Assembly: GCF_905475395.1 (NCBI RefSeq)
Contig: NC_058338.1
Span: forward strand, 6,152,935-6,216,934
Direction: 5' to 3'
Source of the DNA: Chrysoperla carnea
Lineage: Eukaryota > Arthropoda > Insecta > Neuroptera > Chrysopidae
DNA: 64,000 nt
Positions 46,577 through 60,059 of this stretch are shown in pieces (the first letter of the stretch is position 1; every line of letters begins with the position of its first letter). Below the pieces are notes generated by a model. It was not told the DNA's origin and searched no databases. It was given only the letters and a program-made list of their open reading frames with translations. The position numbers and the translations under genes are program-made.

Positions 46577-48249
46577 TGTCAGTCTATTTTTATATCAGTC
46601 TATAACAGATATCATTGACTTTTTGACAAATATATATGTTCTTTCGTCTTCCGTTGATTTTACATATTTCATTAATTTTTATAATTTACTAATTCCCTCT
46701 TTCGAATTATCATAAGACTTTAAAATATTTCTTCCAAATGATCGGATAATTGACTTTTAGAAACAAGTTCAGTTTCGAATAAAATTTAAAAATTACCTTA
46801 TATATATTAAAATTTCAGTGTATTTATATTAATATAAAAAAGAAAATGGTATTGGTCCTACAACGACTGATTGTGAATCTTAAATTATGAATAAATTTTT
46901 ACTTTTCAAAAGCAATATACTTATTAAAAAAAAAAAACAAATTAAACGTAAAACATATCATTAAAAAAGTCCTTGTTATATTCAAATTGTTAAAAATGAA
47001 TAATATCTATTCAAAATTAATTACTATTTGCAGTAAAAAAAGTATTTGAGATTATTAAAAATTTAAATATTTAAAAAAAAAAAAAAATGATACCTCTAAA
47101 TAAATTTACTGTAGTTACAATTTAATAAAGCTTTCAATTATTAAATTTACAAATACATATAAATATACGTTTTTTTTAATTTGGTAACTCAAAAATGGAG
47201 ACTCTTAAATATAATTCGTTGCAATAAATAGTTTAAATGTCATTGCTAGATGTCTACACTTGATGGATACATATCTAAATAATTATTTGCTCACAAAATT
47301 TGGGAACTGACATATGGGCGGGGCTAAAACAACATGGCTGACATAAAGTTACAAATTTTAAAAATAACATAATAAATAATACATTATTATGACCAATTAG
47401 TTTCTACTTTGACAACCAGGTGTCATGCCTCCTTTTGTTAGATTCCAATACAAAAATTAAAATAAATTTTACGGATAAAAACACATTTGAGTTATCAAAT
47501 AATTATTAAACATTTGACAGATACAGTTTAATCAATATTTTCTTGAAGATTGAGAAAATAAAAATTGAATTTGAATAATTAATTTTTCGTTTAAAGTTGA
47601 AGAGTGACGAAAAATCAAACTATTGAAATCCCTACGTATGGATTTTACAGAACTACAACTTAGAAAATTAAAAAGTACTATTTCATTAATCCATATGGTA
47701 CGTTTTGTTTCATTGTCTGGATTAACGATTTAGTATTGTACTTAAATTCATTAAATAGTTTGAATATTAATAAAAGTCTTAAAATAATTTTAAGACTTTT
47801 TAGACTTAAGTTTGTTTAACTAAAGAAAAGAAAATTGCACCTCTGTGTTTTCGGACATTGCTCTCTATAAGCTTTTGTTACATCATGGAAATAATTTTGG
47901 TGCTAATCATATTTGGAATTTGAAACAAAAGATAATGAAAAACAAATAAAATTAAATATACTAAGCTTTAAACAAAATATATAAAATGGCTGGAAATTTG
48001 TTTAAAACTTAATAGTCAAAAAGTATTCTGTGTTAAATTATTTTATTAGCTTTGTTAGATATTTAAGAAGAATATTTTAAATTATTAATTATTAATTATA
48101 TGCATGAAATGTAAATATCATATTTAATATTATATAGTGTATAAATGTTATTAAAAATTATTTTAATTTATTGAACAATTTTATAAGAATAAAAGGGACT
48201 TGATCAAACAAAAGCCATTTGCTTGAGTAATCTACCCGCGTTGTAGACA
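46577..48249. other. No gene seen
   Basis: AT-rich sequence between the hairpin and the LAMP-like relic; only A-rich runs are seen. Confidence 0.6.
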
Positions 48250-49392
48250 TTATAATTGACCTGTTGTGGTCGATCATCTTCTGATGCATTATTAAATAAT
48301 ACAGATCTTTCGATCATTCTTCATCTAGCTGCTCGAGCAGATCGCTATTTATTTGACGGAACCAAAATGAAAGCAATTCAATTGCGATACGAAATTGTTT
48401 ATCATATTCTAGGCAATTCGATAGCAATGTTTTGGAAAGCAATTCCACAGACACAATCTGAGAAACTCAAGGAACCTTCTTGTGTGAAGATACATGTGTC
48501 AACGATGTTACAAAGTGGTTTTTATTGCTTTTCTGTCGTTTTTTCGTTTTGAATACGACCGGATGTGTATGGATCAGTTAGGAAGTAAAAATTATATTAT
48601 ATTAACTTTATTAACTTTAATTTTCTTTTTACAGAAAGGAGATAAAAGTTTAAAAGCCAATTTGTGTACTAAGAATACTTACGGGGCATACGGAGTCAAT
48701 AGGTGTACAAATGAGAGACACTTTCAAAATTTATAATTTTTTCCTGGAAAACCTCTTAAGTAATAGCTTCTTAAAAGGTTTTTCTTACTGAATAAAAAAT
48801 TGAGTTAGATATCGTCAGTTTATTTCTGTTTAATCGAAGCTTATTAAAAAGAAAGTTGCGTTCGGTGCTCGAGGTCACAAACTTGGATTGTTCATTGAAC
48901 CAGCATCATAAACAAGTCTGCAAAAAATCAGAACTAGCGGATTTGACGCAAGCTCTGATGTATAAAGTTACTGGAGTATTACATATACGATAAAAATTGA
49001 ATCTTTCATTTATATAAATATATTTGTATTGTGCTTCGATGTTAAATTTCTTTCTTATTCAAAATATTTGTTGTAAATAATTCTATTGAAACCTTGGTAT
49101 AGATGATATTCGGTTTATTTAATAAAAAAAAAATATACCTGAAGTTTCAAATTGGTTCAGTGGGACCAATATTCATTCATCCAGCATCTTCTTGGAGGAG
49201 GATATATATGATTCCACTCTAACGGCTTCATGGCCTCCACGACCAATTAGTGTTTATTCATTGTTTAATCATACCCTACTAGAATTTAAATTTGAAAACA
49301 GATGGTATCCAGCATTTGACCCGGTGCTTTACGGAACTATACTTGAGTTATTTTACCGAAGCCAACGTTTTGAACTAAAATGTGTTTTCTAG
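48250..49392 (+). pseudogene. Decayed LAMP-like paralogue (tentative)
   Basis: Three blocks in the order of LAMP exons lie 2.5 kb downstream of the intact LAMP gene. About 48470-48583 has PSCVKIHVSTML, comparable to ATCILIRTDAL of LAMP exon 3, then in another frame FRFEYDRMCMDQLG. After an intron-like gap of about 50 bases ending TTTTTACAG at 48634, the next block opens KGDKS, where LAMP exon 4 opens EGDAF, and ends at a stop at 48736. At 49192-49392 SWP...LLEFKFENRWY resembles SWP...LNFKFE..ERWY across LAMP exons 4-5. The frame changes once inside the first block and no signal peptide, transmembrane exon or tail was found. A diverged gene with unrecognised introns is the alternative. The similarity is by eye and modest. 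Confidence 0.35.
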
Positions 49393-49944
49393 CCTAATAG
49401 TACAATTTAATTGATTCGAATTTATATTTTTGCTAAAAATAAGTTATTTTAAATCAGAATTAAAAGATCGGACCACTTAAATTAAACTGTGTGCTTTAAA
49501 AACGTATTTTGTTTAAATGTTGGCCTGAAATTTAAGAAATCGTGATAGCACCATAGATTTATGTGTGTATTTAATATTAAGAACTTTTTGTTTTACGTAA
49601 AGCTGCTATCTTCCCCAATATGAGTGAAACAATCTGCGTTTCTATCGATGGGGGAACCCTTTTCTTTCGCTTCAGTTCTTGTCTGTAGAACATTACTGAT
49701 ACTTCTTACCATTATTTTAAGATAAAAAAAAACACTGGTAACAAAGAATTTCGAACTCATAAATAAATATTCATATTTTTAGGATTAGAATTTTTAATAA
49801 TAAGCACATTTTTTTCAAAATCGTGTCTCATTTGAATGTGCAAAACAAAACTGAATTTTTATCGTATGTGTAGTAATAATTATTAAGTAAACTGAACATT
49901 TGAATCAAATAAAAAAGGCTTTTAAGTTTAGTTTACTTATTACA

Positions 49945-50448
49945 GAGAGCCGTAAGGTATAGATATCTTAAAATTTCGGAATCCAAGAAAAGTCGATGAT
50001 CTTTATAAAAACTTTGCGACTGCATTGTTTAAAGCTTGTTTAAAGCATTTTAGTTCCCGTGGTAAATTCATGAGTTTTTGTACCGAATAAAACATAAGAA
50101 GAAAGGTCCGATAAATTTTGTTTTCCGTTAATTTTCATGCAAATGACTTGAAACGTCAAATTTTTCCATTATTTGACGTTAAATACTCCGAATTTGAATC
50201 GCCAATAGCTCGGAAAGTATCGACCTTTCGAAATATATTCAATAACACTTTTTGCTTAGAATTTATCCCTATACCGATTCCCTTCTCATTTCCACCTCCA
50301 AGAAGAGGTGGCTCCGACTCCCTGGGCATGATCACACAAATTTTTGTTTTTATCTTTTGTAAGTAAGCTTTAAACAATGTAGTTGTAGAGTTTTTATAAA
50401 GATTCATTTACTGTTCTTGGATTCCGACGTATAAATCTTACGGCTCTC
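49945..50448. mobile_element. MITE-like element with ~90 base inverted arms
   Basis: The arm from GAGAGCCGTAAG to CATTGTTTAAAGCTT (about 49945-50037) recurs inverted at about 50366-50448 with scattered mismatches. The interior includes the small hairpin CCACCTC/GAGGTGG near 50295. No target duplication is obvious. The open frames spanning the interior on both strands are not credible as genes. Confidence 0.65.
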
Positions 50449-50788
50449 CAATATTATCTCACACTCAAATTTATCCTAAAATTCCAAATGTCAATTTATA
50501 TTTATGTCACATTAGAAAAAATTTTAATAAATTAAAATAATGATTATAATGTACATTTGCCACGTTACGGTCTTCCAAAAAAAAAAAAAAAGAAATTAAA
50601 ATATTATAAATACCATACTAAAAACTATTATTAATTACTAAAAATATAAATATATATATTAATTAGATGATAAATAAATAAATAAAATCTCTTAAATAAA
50701 ATATATTATTAGTTAACTCAATGTGAAATGTATTTAATAAAAAAAATTATCATATAAAAAATGTAAACACATTTTGTTGTTATAGTAT

Positions 50789-50932
50789 TTTAAATGATAG
50801 GCAACTTCTATTACACTTTTGTTATACTTATTGTGTATAATTGATAGATTTTTATTATTTTAAATGATAGGCATCTTCTATTACACTTTTGTTATACTTA
50901 TTGTGTATAATTGATAGATTTTTATTATTATT
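50789..50932. repeat. 72-base tandem duplication
   Basis: A unit starting TTTTAAATGATAGGCA and ending GATTTTTATTAT is present twice with one difference (AACTTC/ATCTTC). Confidence 0.9.
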
Positions 50933-51965
50933 TTACTGATTTTTTCATAGGCGAAATTTTTTTCATGATTACGCGCAATTAAATATTGAATCTATGGTAA
51001 AGTTCTTTCATTGAATATCTTATCTATGATCAAAGCTGTTTTTGTGAAAGCTGCATTCATATTAACTAAGCGGTGAATATATTTGATTTGTAATAGTCAT
51101 GAAAAAGAAAAAGAGAAATTTGAAACGCATTTTTATTTCGCCTATAAAAAATCTGGGAAAAAACAAACCGTGTAAAAATAATTTTGGGACATCTTGAAAA
51201 TTGATTTTATTGTATGTGTATAAACCGTTTTTAAATCTTTCAAATGTCTTAAAATTATTCCAATTCAATCTGGTTTATCCATTGCTTTGATGCATCAAAA
51301 AAGACACACATTTTTTTAGCACAAACCTTGTATAAATCATCAAGCATCAAAGATCAAAGATAAAAAATGAAAATTTGTTTTTCGAATTCTAGTACTCGTT
51401 CAAAATCTCCGTTGGGAATAAAATTCGCAAGAGATTGCAGTACAAGACGGTTTTATTTAATTTATCATTATTTTATTAGCTGTATGTTCATTCAGTGCTG
51501 TATTTTACGCGGATTTTACAATCTATGTGAAATTGTGAAAGCTTTTGAAAGTTATTTTGTATTATAAATTAATTAATTTATAAAAAAAATTATTATTAAG
51601 TTTAAAAAACAAAATATTTTTTATATTAATGACGTAAAGTTTAGTTTATTATTATTCAAATTAATAAATTATGTTTCATATCTCGATTAAATATGTCTGA
51701 TTATTGATTGATTAATTTCATTATGTAGATATTATATTATTTATCGAAAATATTATTTATTGAAATATATTTTAATTCGAATACAAACCTGCTTCTTCTT
51801 GTTTTTTATGGCACCTCTTTTCAGTTTTAGTTGTGTTCAATATGCTTATAGAATTTTTCAAGATACACAAATTTTTGTTTATAAAGTTTTTGATATCATA
51901 TTTTTGGTACCTGTAAGGAGGTCCGAAACTAAGGCGCAAAAAAAAGCGTATGTTATTATTTACAT
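50933..51965. other. No gene seen
   Basis: AT-rich. Short frames at 51062-51268 and 51367-51567 have no recognisable content. Confidence 0.55.
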
Positions 51966-52900
51966 AAAGTTAAAAAATTCGTTTTTTTTTGATAACACAG
52001 GCAAATTTGATCCGATCTAATTGGAATGTTTTTTGAAACCCACTAATTTTGGGCCGTTCTTTTCAGATGTGATGTCAATTTGTCGCTAGCTATCACTGTT
52101 GTGCTTAATTCCGGGATCAGGGTTCCATATTCTTGAAATCTATTTCAGCTAGGTTAATTTTGATGACAAATTTGAAAAGCACGACCCAAATTTAGTAGGA
52201 TTACATACTTTGTTTATCAAAATTGGATAAATTTTTAATGTGATAGAGCAAAATTAAATTTTTTGGATTTTGATGACGTCATCAAGTTAAAAATTTGATT
52301 TTTTCATAACACAGGCAAATTTGATCCGATCTAATTGGAATTTTTTTTGAAACCCACTAATTTTAGGCCGTTCTTTTCAGATGTGATGTCAATTTGTCGC
52401 TAGCTATCACTGTTGTGCTTAATTCCGGGATCAGGGTTCCATATTCTTGAAATCTATTTCAGCTAGGTTAATTTTGATGACAAATTTGAAAAGCACGACC
52501 CAAATTTAGTAGGATTACATACTTTGTTTATCAAAATTGGATAAAATTTTAATGTGATAGAGCAAAATTAAATTTTTTGGATTTTGATGACGTCATAAAG
52601 TTAAAAATTTGATTTTTTTATAACACAGGCAAATTTGATCCGATCTAATTGGAATTTTTTTTGAAACCCACTAATTTTGGACCGTTCTTTTCAGATGTGA
52701 TGTCAATTTGTCGCTAGCTATCACTGTTGTGCTTAATTCCGGGACCAGGGTTCCACATTCTTGAAATCTATTAGAGTTAGGTTAATTTTGATAACAAATT
52801 TGAAAAACGCGACCCAAATTTAGTAGGATTACATACTTTGTTTATCAAAATTGGATAAAATTTGGATGCGATAGAGCAAAATAGTAGGATTACATACTGG
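51966..52900. repeat. F4 tandem array, second locus
   Basis: About three units with period 314; TGGATAAA recurs at 52224, 52538 and 52852. It is a diverged subfamily (GGGCCGTTCTTTTCAGATG). TGACGTCA is kept at 52274 and 52588, but the outer palindrome is decaying to TGACGTCATAAAG in the second. The array ends at a rearranged junction where ATAGTAGGATTACATACT repeats. Confidence 0.88.
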
Positions 52901-54012
52901 GATTGCCAATATGGTACTTTTTGATACCTTTTCATGATTTGAACGATTTTCCACGTTCTTAGACAATTTCTTGTAATTTACTCGAAAACTATCACATATA
53001 TACAGAGTATAAAAACATAAATATGTAATACAAATATTTGTTATATTACACCGGATATTAAAGTGTATATGCAGTTATTAAAATTACCATCTGTATATAT
53101 TTTTACATCATCACTAGGACATAGAATAATGTAGCGTAGCGTCGTTATTATTGTCAAAGCATTTTTTTCATTCATTTCTTTGAAAGAGCTGCTGTTCTGT
53201 TTTTTTGCTCCTGTATGTAGTAGCTGTGATTCTGTGATGATGAGAGTGTGAACAACCAACATATACCGTACACACATACTATTCTAGTATACTATACGAT
53301 ATAGTACATACGTAGGTATAGTATATTTATGATAGTATATATATAGGATAGAATTTATAGATAAAAGAGTATCTCAGATTACAAACTAACAAATCACATT
53401 GCTCTCTCGGGCATTCCATACAGTCACTTACAATGACTTTAATGTAATATTGTTCATATATATATATATTATATGCAGTATATATTGTACACATAGAACA
53501 TATACATGCTACAGTTAAACTGCGATAAGTTGGGCTTTTAACAGTCGAAAAGTTTTCTACATATAATATTAAACATTCGACCATAACATTATATATAGCG
53601 AAATGTCTGTTTATCATGACGTAAAAAGGCTTAAATTTAAAGAAAAAGATATTTTTTGTTTCGGGGATCTACTTATGTAAGCTAAAAGAGGCAGTGGCGG
53701 TGAAAATTGAACCAATTTTATGATAAATTCAAGATCAGCAACTTAAAAAATCTCCTAACATTAATTATTTGGGAAGAAACTAAACCCAAAAACTCTCTTA
53801 TACGTTATTAAAAGTCTTAATTTGCAAAATAATGGTCTCTTTCATTTGGAGAGTCTGTCGGACCTCTAGAAAGGGAGGGGAAGGGTTACTTTAGCATTTT
53901 GAACTTTATAATATCTTTAAAAAGATATCTAGTTTACTTTAAGACAAAAACCCCCTTCATACCCATGGCACGGAAGTTAAAAACTAAAAAAGCTCCGCTT
54001 TAAACCATATAG
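52901..54012. other. No gene seen
   Basis: TATA-rich simple sequence around 53280-53500 and otherwise unremarkable. Confidence 0.6.
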
Positions 54013-54582
54013 ACTTTTTATACCATGTATATATGAAATATACATAGTATATTAAGTTTAGTCCCAAGTTTGTAACGCTTAAAAATAATGATGCTAGGAA
54101 AAAAATTTTGTCTTAGGTGTTCATAAAATCCCCTAATTAGTCCATTTCCGGTTGTCCGTCCGTCCGTCCGTCTGTGGACACGATAACTCAAAAACGAAAA
54201 AAGATATCGAGCTGAAATTTTTACAGCGTACTCAGGACGTAAAAAGTAAGGTCAAGTTCGTAAATGAGCATCATAGGTAAATTGAGTCTTGAGTTCGTAG
54301 GACCCATCTTGTAAACCGTTAGAGATAGAACAAAAGTTTAAATGTAAAAAATGTTCCTTATCAAAAATTAAACAACTTTTGTTTGAAACATTTTTTCGTA
54401 AACATCACTGTTTTCCCGTGAGGGTGCCAATTAGGTGGAAATTTTATTATATGTACTAACTATACTTGATTATCAGTTATGTATGTGTCACATGTTTGTA
54501 TGTGTTATGTGAGAAAGAAATCAACACTGACTATGCATGGTATTTCAACAAATAACTCAGTAAATTGTTTGTTTTCACTTGT
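54013..54582 (-). repeat. F1 copy, full length
   Basis: Minus orientation from TTTTATACCATGTATATATG to GTTTTCACTTGTT. The run reads CCGTCCGTCCGTCCGTC. No target-site duplication is evident in the flanks. Confidence 0.85.
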
Positions 54583-55770
54583 TTTAAGATAATTTCTGAA
54601 GCCAATGTAAAAACCGCAAGTCAATACATCCAGCAAATAATTTTTTCGTAGGAATCAAAAAATTCTATAGGTACATTTATTGTACTAGTTAGATAATATC
54701 AAATAAAAACTTACTTCGAAGGATAAAAAGGCAAAGTTTCAAAAGAAGTTTAACTGCAATTCGTTTTATAATAACGTGTATATATATAGTATATAACATT
54801 ATAAAGAGGTGCTAAATTTGAAATTATACTCTAAATTTGTTTGCAAATTAAATTTTATAGTGATTGCTAGACAATTCATTAAAATTTATAATAAAAAAAA
54901 TATTTTATATACAAACACCTACTACATCAAATTATTTATAATATATTTTATATACGGACATAATTAAATTTTTGTTTTAAACTTTTTGAACGATTTTTAA
55001 ATTTTTCTCTTCCTAGAAAATAATTCATGAGAATATGTTCGAAAAAGGACTATGAAGCAAGGTTTTTGTGGCTAAATCTTGCCGCCTAATCGTCGCGAAA
55101 TTTACCATTGGGTCTCCGTAGATTAATAGGGTACTATCGTTAGTCAAAAATAAATCATGAAATTTGGAAAAAGTTAAAATTTATGTAAAAATATACTTAA
55201 ATATTCTGATTTCGAGTCATAAAAGCACATTTTTCTTTCAAAATATTAAAATTAAAAATCGTAATTTTTAAACTGTATATCACGTGACATAAAACGCGGG
55301 TAAGATCTGCTGTGATGTCATATCGGTATGAGTCATAGATCATCAATTAGTTCAGTGCAGACAGCTGGGTATAATATATAAATAGATAATATGTATTTAT
55401 ATTTATTATAATCAGATGTCTATGAATATATCTGTCAAACTTATTTGTGTTATTTCGTATAGTGATACCAATATTACGTCATCAAATTGGATGCCCACGT
55501 TTTTGACCGTTTAAAAAAGGTTTAAAATTTAATTTAAGTTTTTGGCAAGAAAGCGTGTGTGTATTTTTCCGAAATAGATTTTTGGTGGCTTTTTATTAGC
55601 AAAATCAACATTTTGAAGTACTTTTTCAAAAATAGTGGAATACCCTATTGAACTAATAGTACTCTAGTCTATTTATGTAACTCTATGTAATAATATGTTA
55701 TATATTTGGCTTTTCCAATTCACACATATATGTAATCCTCTTCATTCGTACATAAATACGTTTGTCATAT

Positions 55771-55772
<2 letters not shown>
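54583..55772. other. No gene seen
   Basis: AT-rich, nothing recognised. Confidence 0.6.
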
Positions 55773-55819
<47 letters not shown>

Positions 55820-55820
55820 T
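55773..55820. repeat. (TA)n microsatellite
   Basis: An uninterrupted TA run of about 45 bases immediately before a dispersed repeat. Confidence 0.95.
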
Positions 55821-56310
55821 AGCTATGAACTACCCGCTTTGCTGGGCAACATCCCCACTTGCACCCCCCCCCTCTACATTTCCTTGCGTTGGATAACAGT
55901 TTTGTAATGTACACGTCATGCTCTTTTATTTGATACCCCACTTTGGTATATTTGTAAATATTCGATAATTCCTTCCCACTTTCTCGCTACACCTTTCTAC
56001 CCTCCGAAGGTTAAAAGTAGATAAAAACAATAGATCTTTGAAGCTGGTTGTACATCGTGTCAATATTTGAGCTTAATCGATGCACAACTTTTTTATTTTT
56101 TTAAGCATATCCATTTCAACCCCTATTTCAACCCCTTACTCTACTATAATATGGATGTATTATGCATAAAAACCTTCCTCTTGAATCACTCTATCTATTA
56201 AAAAAAACCGCATCAAAATCCGTTGCGTAGTTTCAAAGATTTAAGCGTACATAGGGACATAGGGACAGAAAAGCGACTTTGTTTTATACTATGTAGTGAT
56301 ATAACTACCT
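55821..56310 (+). repeat. Arthropod-type dispersed repeat (CCCGCTTTGCTGGGC family)
   Basis: It starts CTAGCTATGAACTACCCGCT and ends with CGCATCAAAATCCGTTGCG, AAGATTTAAGCGTACATAGG and GCGACTTTGTTTTATACTA. These phrases mark an old, widespread insect interspersed repeat of uncertain origin, possibly an RTE-mobilised SINE. Confidence 0.6.
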
Positions 56311-56547
56311 AGTATATAGTAGGTACCTACCTACCTACTATAATATATAAACTGTTGTTGTTATCTCTTTTAAAGAGCATACAAGCTCATAATATAATAT
56401 AATGAAGAGGATTTGCGACATTCTTACATGACGTCTGACAATAGAAATAGGATCATATTACTTAACACATACACAACATATAACACACAAGTATCCTACA
56501 CTACACTCATTCAATGTTAGTATAATATAGTATTAAGATCGTGAGCC

Positions 56548-56951
56548 TATTCGTTGTGTGTGTAGTCATGGTAGGGACAATAAAATCAATGCCAGCGCTT
56601 CCAGTGAAAAATTTTGGACGATAAAGGAGGCTATTATGACTAATTTGCAATTCTTTATATGTTAATGTTATAGAAAATATCAAATTAAAATTATTAAAAA
56701 ACATTAATTAATTAAACTTAATGCATTAAAAATTGTGAAAATAAGAAATCAAATTGCATAAATATTATTTTTCAAATGTAAATTCTCATAATTATTTATT
56801 TAAATTTGTAAGACAATAATATTAAATTTTCAATGTAAGTCATAAATGCAATCCATACAATTATATATATGCATCTATACAATTCTATAATTAAAGTAGG
56901 GTATCGTTACCATGGAAACGCCTCCAATAAAACTCACAGACGGTGCGAATA
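56548..56951 (+). mobile_element. F2 MITE
   Basis: Complete element of about 404 bases. The site GTTACCATGGAAAC is at 56906-56919. It shares a CGCCTCC.ATAAAACTCAC variant near the right end with the copy at 60060, so these two form a subfamily. Confidence 0.85.
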
Positions 56952-57146
56952 AGATTTATTCTAATGAGCTTAAAACAAAATTCTGTAAATAATTTTAATC
57001 TGAATTTAAATACAAAAAATGGTGGAGGTGCAAATAAGCTATATGAGATATCAATACTTACAAAACATGTATTTATTTGCGCTCCCACCATATTTATTAA
57101 TCAGTATCGAGACGAGAAACAGCTTAGCAAATCAGAAATCATTTAT

Positions 57147-57475
57147 ATACCATGTATACATGAAATATATCATGGTATACTAAGTTTAGCTCCAAGTTTT
57201 TAATCTTGTATTTATGTAATATTTCAAGGTATACTAAGTTCAGCCCAAAGTTTTTATACAAAGTATAGATATATATTCTCACTCACGGTGCGAATAATGA
57301 TGAGCAAGAATCACGTACAAACCTTATGGAAAATGGTTTCAAGGTTTTTATTAACCGGTAGCGACTAGGTGGAAATGTTTTAAACTTTTGTTCCATCTCT
57401 AACGGTTTTCCAAGATTGGTCCTACGAACCAAGACCCAATTGACCTATGTTGCTTATTTACGAACTCGCTATAAA
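57147..57475. repeat. Scrambled F1 fragments
   Basis: Two copies of the GGTATACTAAGTT-type end in minus orientation are followed by a plus-strand segment of the F1 interior (TCTCTAACGGTTTTCCAAG, GACCCAATTGACCTATG). The region is rearranged and has no complete element. Confidence 0.5.
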
Positions 57476-60059
57476 AATATATATTTTATCTTTATTAACT
57501 CTTCAAATAGGTAGACAAAAACAATCAAATAATAGATTCATTATGGGCTTACGGCCTAATATGTTTTGTATACTTAATAAATGTGTGTATGTTATGTGTG
57601 TTGTACGTTTTACTATTATGCTATTCATTGTCACCAAGTTTTTTTAAGAGCAGCGTTGCTGCGTGGTTCTATGGGAGAAATAATGCAGTTTTGTCAATAG
57701 ACGACAAGCGATGGTGAATATCACATGAATTTAATACTGGGAATACCGTCAAATATGTTATTCTAACTTGCGCTACTTCAGAATTACGCGATTTCTAAAT
57801 CTATCGGTGTTCGTATTTTAATGTTCCCATAAATCAGTAAAAAGTCGAAAACGTTCTCGGATTAGAGATTAGAGAATATTATAAAGTTATACAGTTTGAC
57901 TAAAAATGGGCATTTTTTAACTATACGCTTAACTATTTAATTTAAATTCATAAATGAAAAACATTAGTTGAATAGAATTATTTTGAGGTAGGAAATAGAA
58001 GGCCATAGTCTAAAATTGTAAAAAAATATTAAGCTATCCTAGAGAAACATAAATTGGTTCAAAATATCATTTTTATCTTTATAAGTGTTTTTTCTCAAAA
58101 TATACTTTGTGAATTTGAACGCCCTTATTGCAGACTATCTTCTCAATTGTTTTCTTTGCTAATTAATATCAAGGATTCAATTAAATCAGGCGAATTAAAA
58201 AAAAAAATGAGACAATTTTTGGCTTTCCTAAAGCCTTTACTTATGTTGATTCAATGTATAAACAGTTTTGACCTAGTCTTTCTTACATGTCCCTCTTAAT
58301 CCATTTGTTTAATAGTTAATAATAACATACTTTACTATTTTTCTATGCATTTGATTATGCAATAATCCTTGTGTCCGTATTTGTATAACATACACGTAAA
58401 ATGGTACACGTAATACCTACTATAAATATATTCAAGTCCTTGTACCATTATATTATTACTTTGACATTCCTTGTAAACAAGGATTTAGAATTTAGATAGG
58501 ATATAGAACTTTGTTATTTACATGCATTGTTTGAAGTGTTTAGAACTTATTATATTCATTGGCATTATATTATTTTTTAACGGGGGTTACTATAAGTAAT
58601 TACAACCTCATCCCGAACTTGGCCGTTTCATATTGAAATAAAATAATAATACTCTCAAACAATTTCCTAACGATTGGAACAAATACAGCTAAATATTTGT
58701 ATTTATAATAGAATGGGATTGAATTTAAAATATGAATTCATTGATACAAAATCACTGAAGTTAAATAAACAAAATCATTAACTTCTATATGAAAGAGATT
58801 GATTTTAGTTTAAAGTCATGCATTTTATTGATGAAAAATAAAATTGTACTTACTTGGAATTGTGTAAATAAAGCGAATCGTTGAATTAAAAGAAAGTATC
58901 TTTGCGTTTGCATTAAAAAGACTATTTGATTATGATGAACACATATCTATCATGTCTAGTCTAAATGTGATTGTGTCAACTACATGAAGATTGTTATTAC
59001 TAACTTACAGAAAGTTTGAAATAAACTTATTGATCATTTTTATAATATATAGCATAGATATCAGTTGGTTAAGAGGTAGACTTAAGACACTAAATTCAAT
59101 AGTAATCCATTTCTCGCTGGTTCAAATCCTACTTGAAGAAATATAACTTTTATTTTATAAACCTATTAGCAGGTAAAACCTTTTCTTACCTATTCATGTA
59201 GCTGTGACAATCACATCACTATTTTGTTATAATATTTATAAGTGGTTGAACCAATAAAAAAAAGATTGTTTAAAACTATGTTGCATTTCAAAACAACAAT
59301 ATTTGAAATTTTTTTATATATCTTTCATACAAACAACTCATGCGTTTGTGTCAACTTCACCGCTCAACCCCGTACGGTAGTTGTATCACATTCTAGCACT
59401 ATTCGCCATATTTGATCTTGCGATGAGGTTAAGACAACCTCATACCTGTTGGTATTAAGAATTTTTGTTCAAGTATGCTATTTCTGACATCTTGGAAGAT
59501 TTTTTCCACCACAATCAATGTTTTTGGCCCCTCCAAATAATGTGGACACTTATGGTTGTAAAACACTATATAATACAATTCTATGAATGTGCAATGTTTG
59601 TATATACATACCCTTTGGAATAATGATTTAATATATGTATTATATCGCTTGAACATCAAACAACCATTTTATCAGGTCATTACAGGATTATATTTATCCT
59701 TTATGAATTGTGTTAAGGACTAAACTAAACAAAACACATTGTATTAGGATTCAATGATGTAAACTTAAACACATGCACAAATAAATAGGTGTAGGTAGGT
59801 AAGTATTATTAGGTAATTCAAATTGTAAATGAAGTGTAATGATTTTTCAAGTTTATTACACAATTTAATGATGTGTTTGAGCTACTGCGTCGGTCGTTTG
59901 TTGGTCGTGTGTGTTTTGAGATAATAAAGGGCATAATAATATTTGGATTAAAATTTGAAAACACAGTGAACAAATCGTTCATTATATAACTCGTAATGAA
60001 CTTCATCGATCATCGATCTTTAATCCCGCTTTTATCCCGTTAAAGGTTGAATCAATATA
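57476..60059. other. No supported gene
   Basis: AT-rich. A frame at 58054-58299 is the longest but is unrecognised. The tRNA-like relic at 59056 is the only feature. Confidence 0.55.
59056..59141 (+). pseudogene. tRNA-like sequence, degenerate
   Basis: TCAGTTGGTTAAGAGG resembles an A box and D arm. GGTTCAAATCC at 59119-59129 matches a B box with one change. Between them is CTTAAGA, as in a Leu anticodon loop, and a long variable region. The anticodon, acceptor and T stems do not pair properly, so this is a tRNA-derived relic or SINE head rather than a working tRNA. Confidence 0.3.

Noticed and set aside
50118-50407. Overlapping frames on both strands of about 80 codons
   Set aside because: They fall inside the inverted-arm element at 49945-50448 and have no recognisable domain.
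55695-55907. Open frame across the TA microsatellite
   Set aside because: Its Tyr/Ile run is the translated TA repeat.
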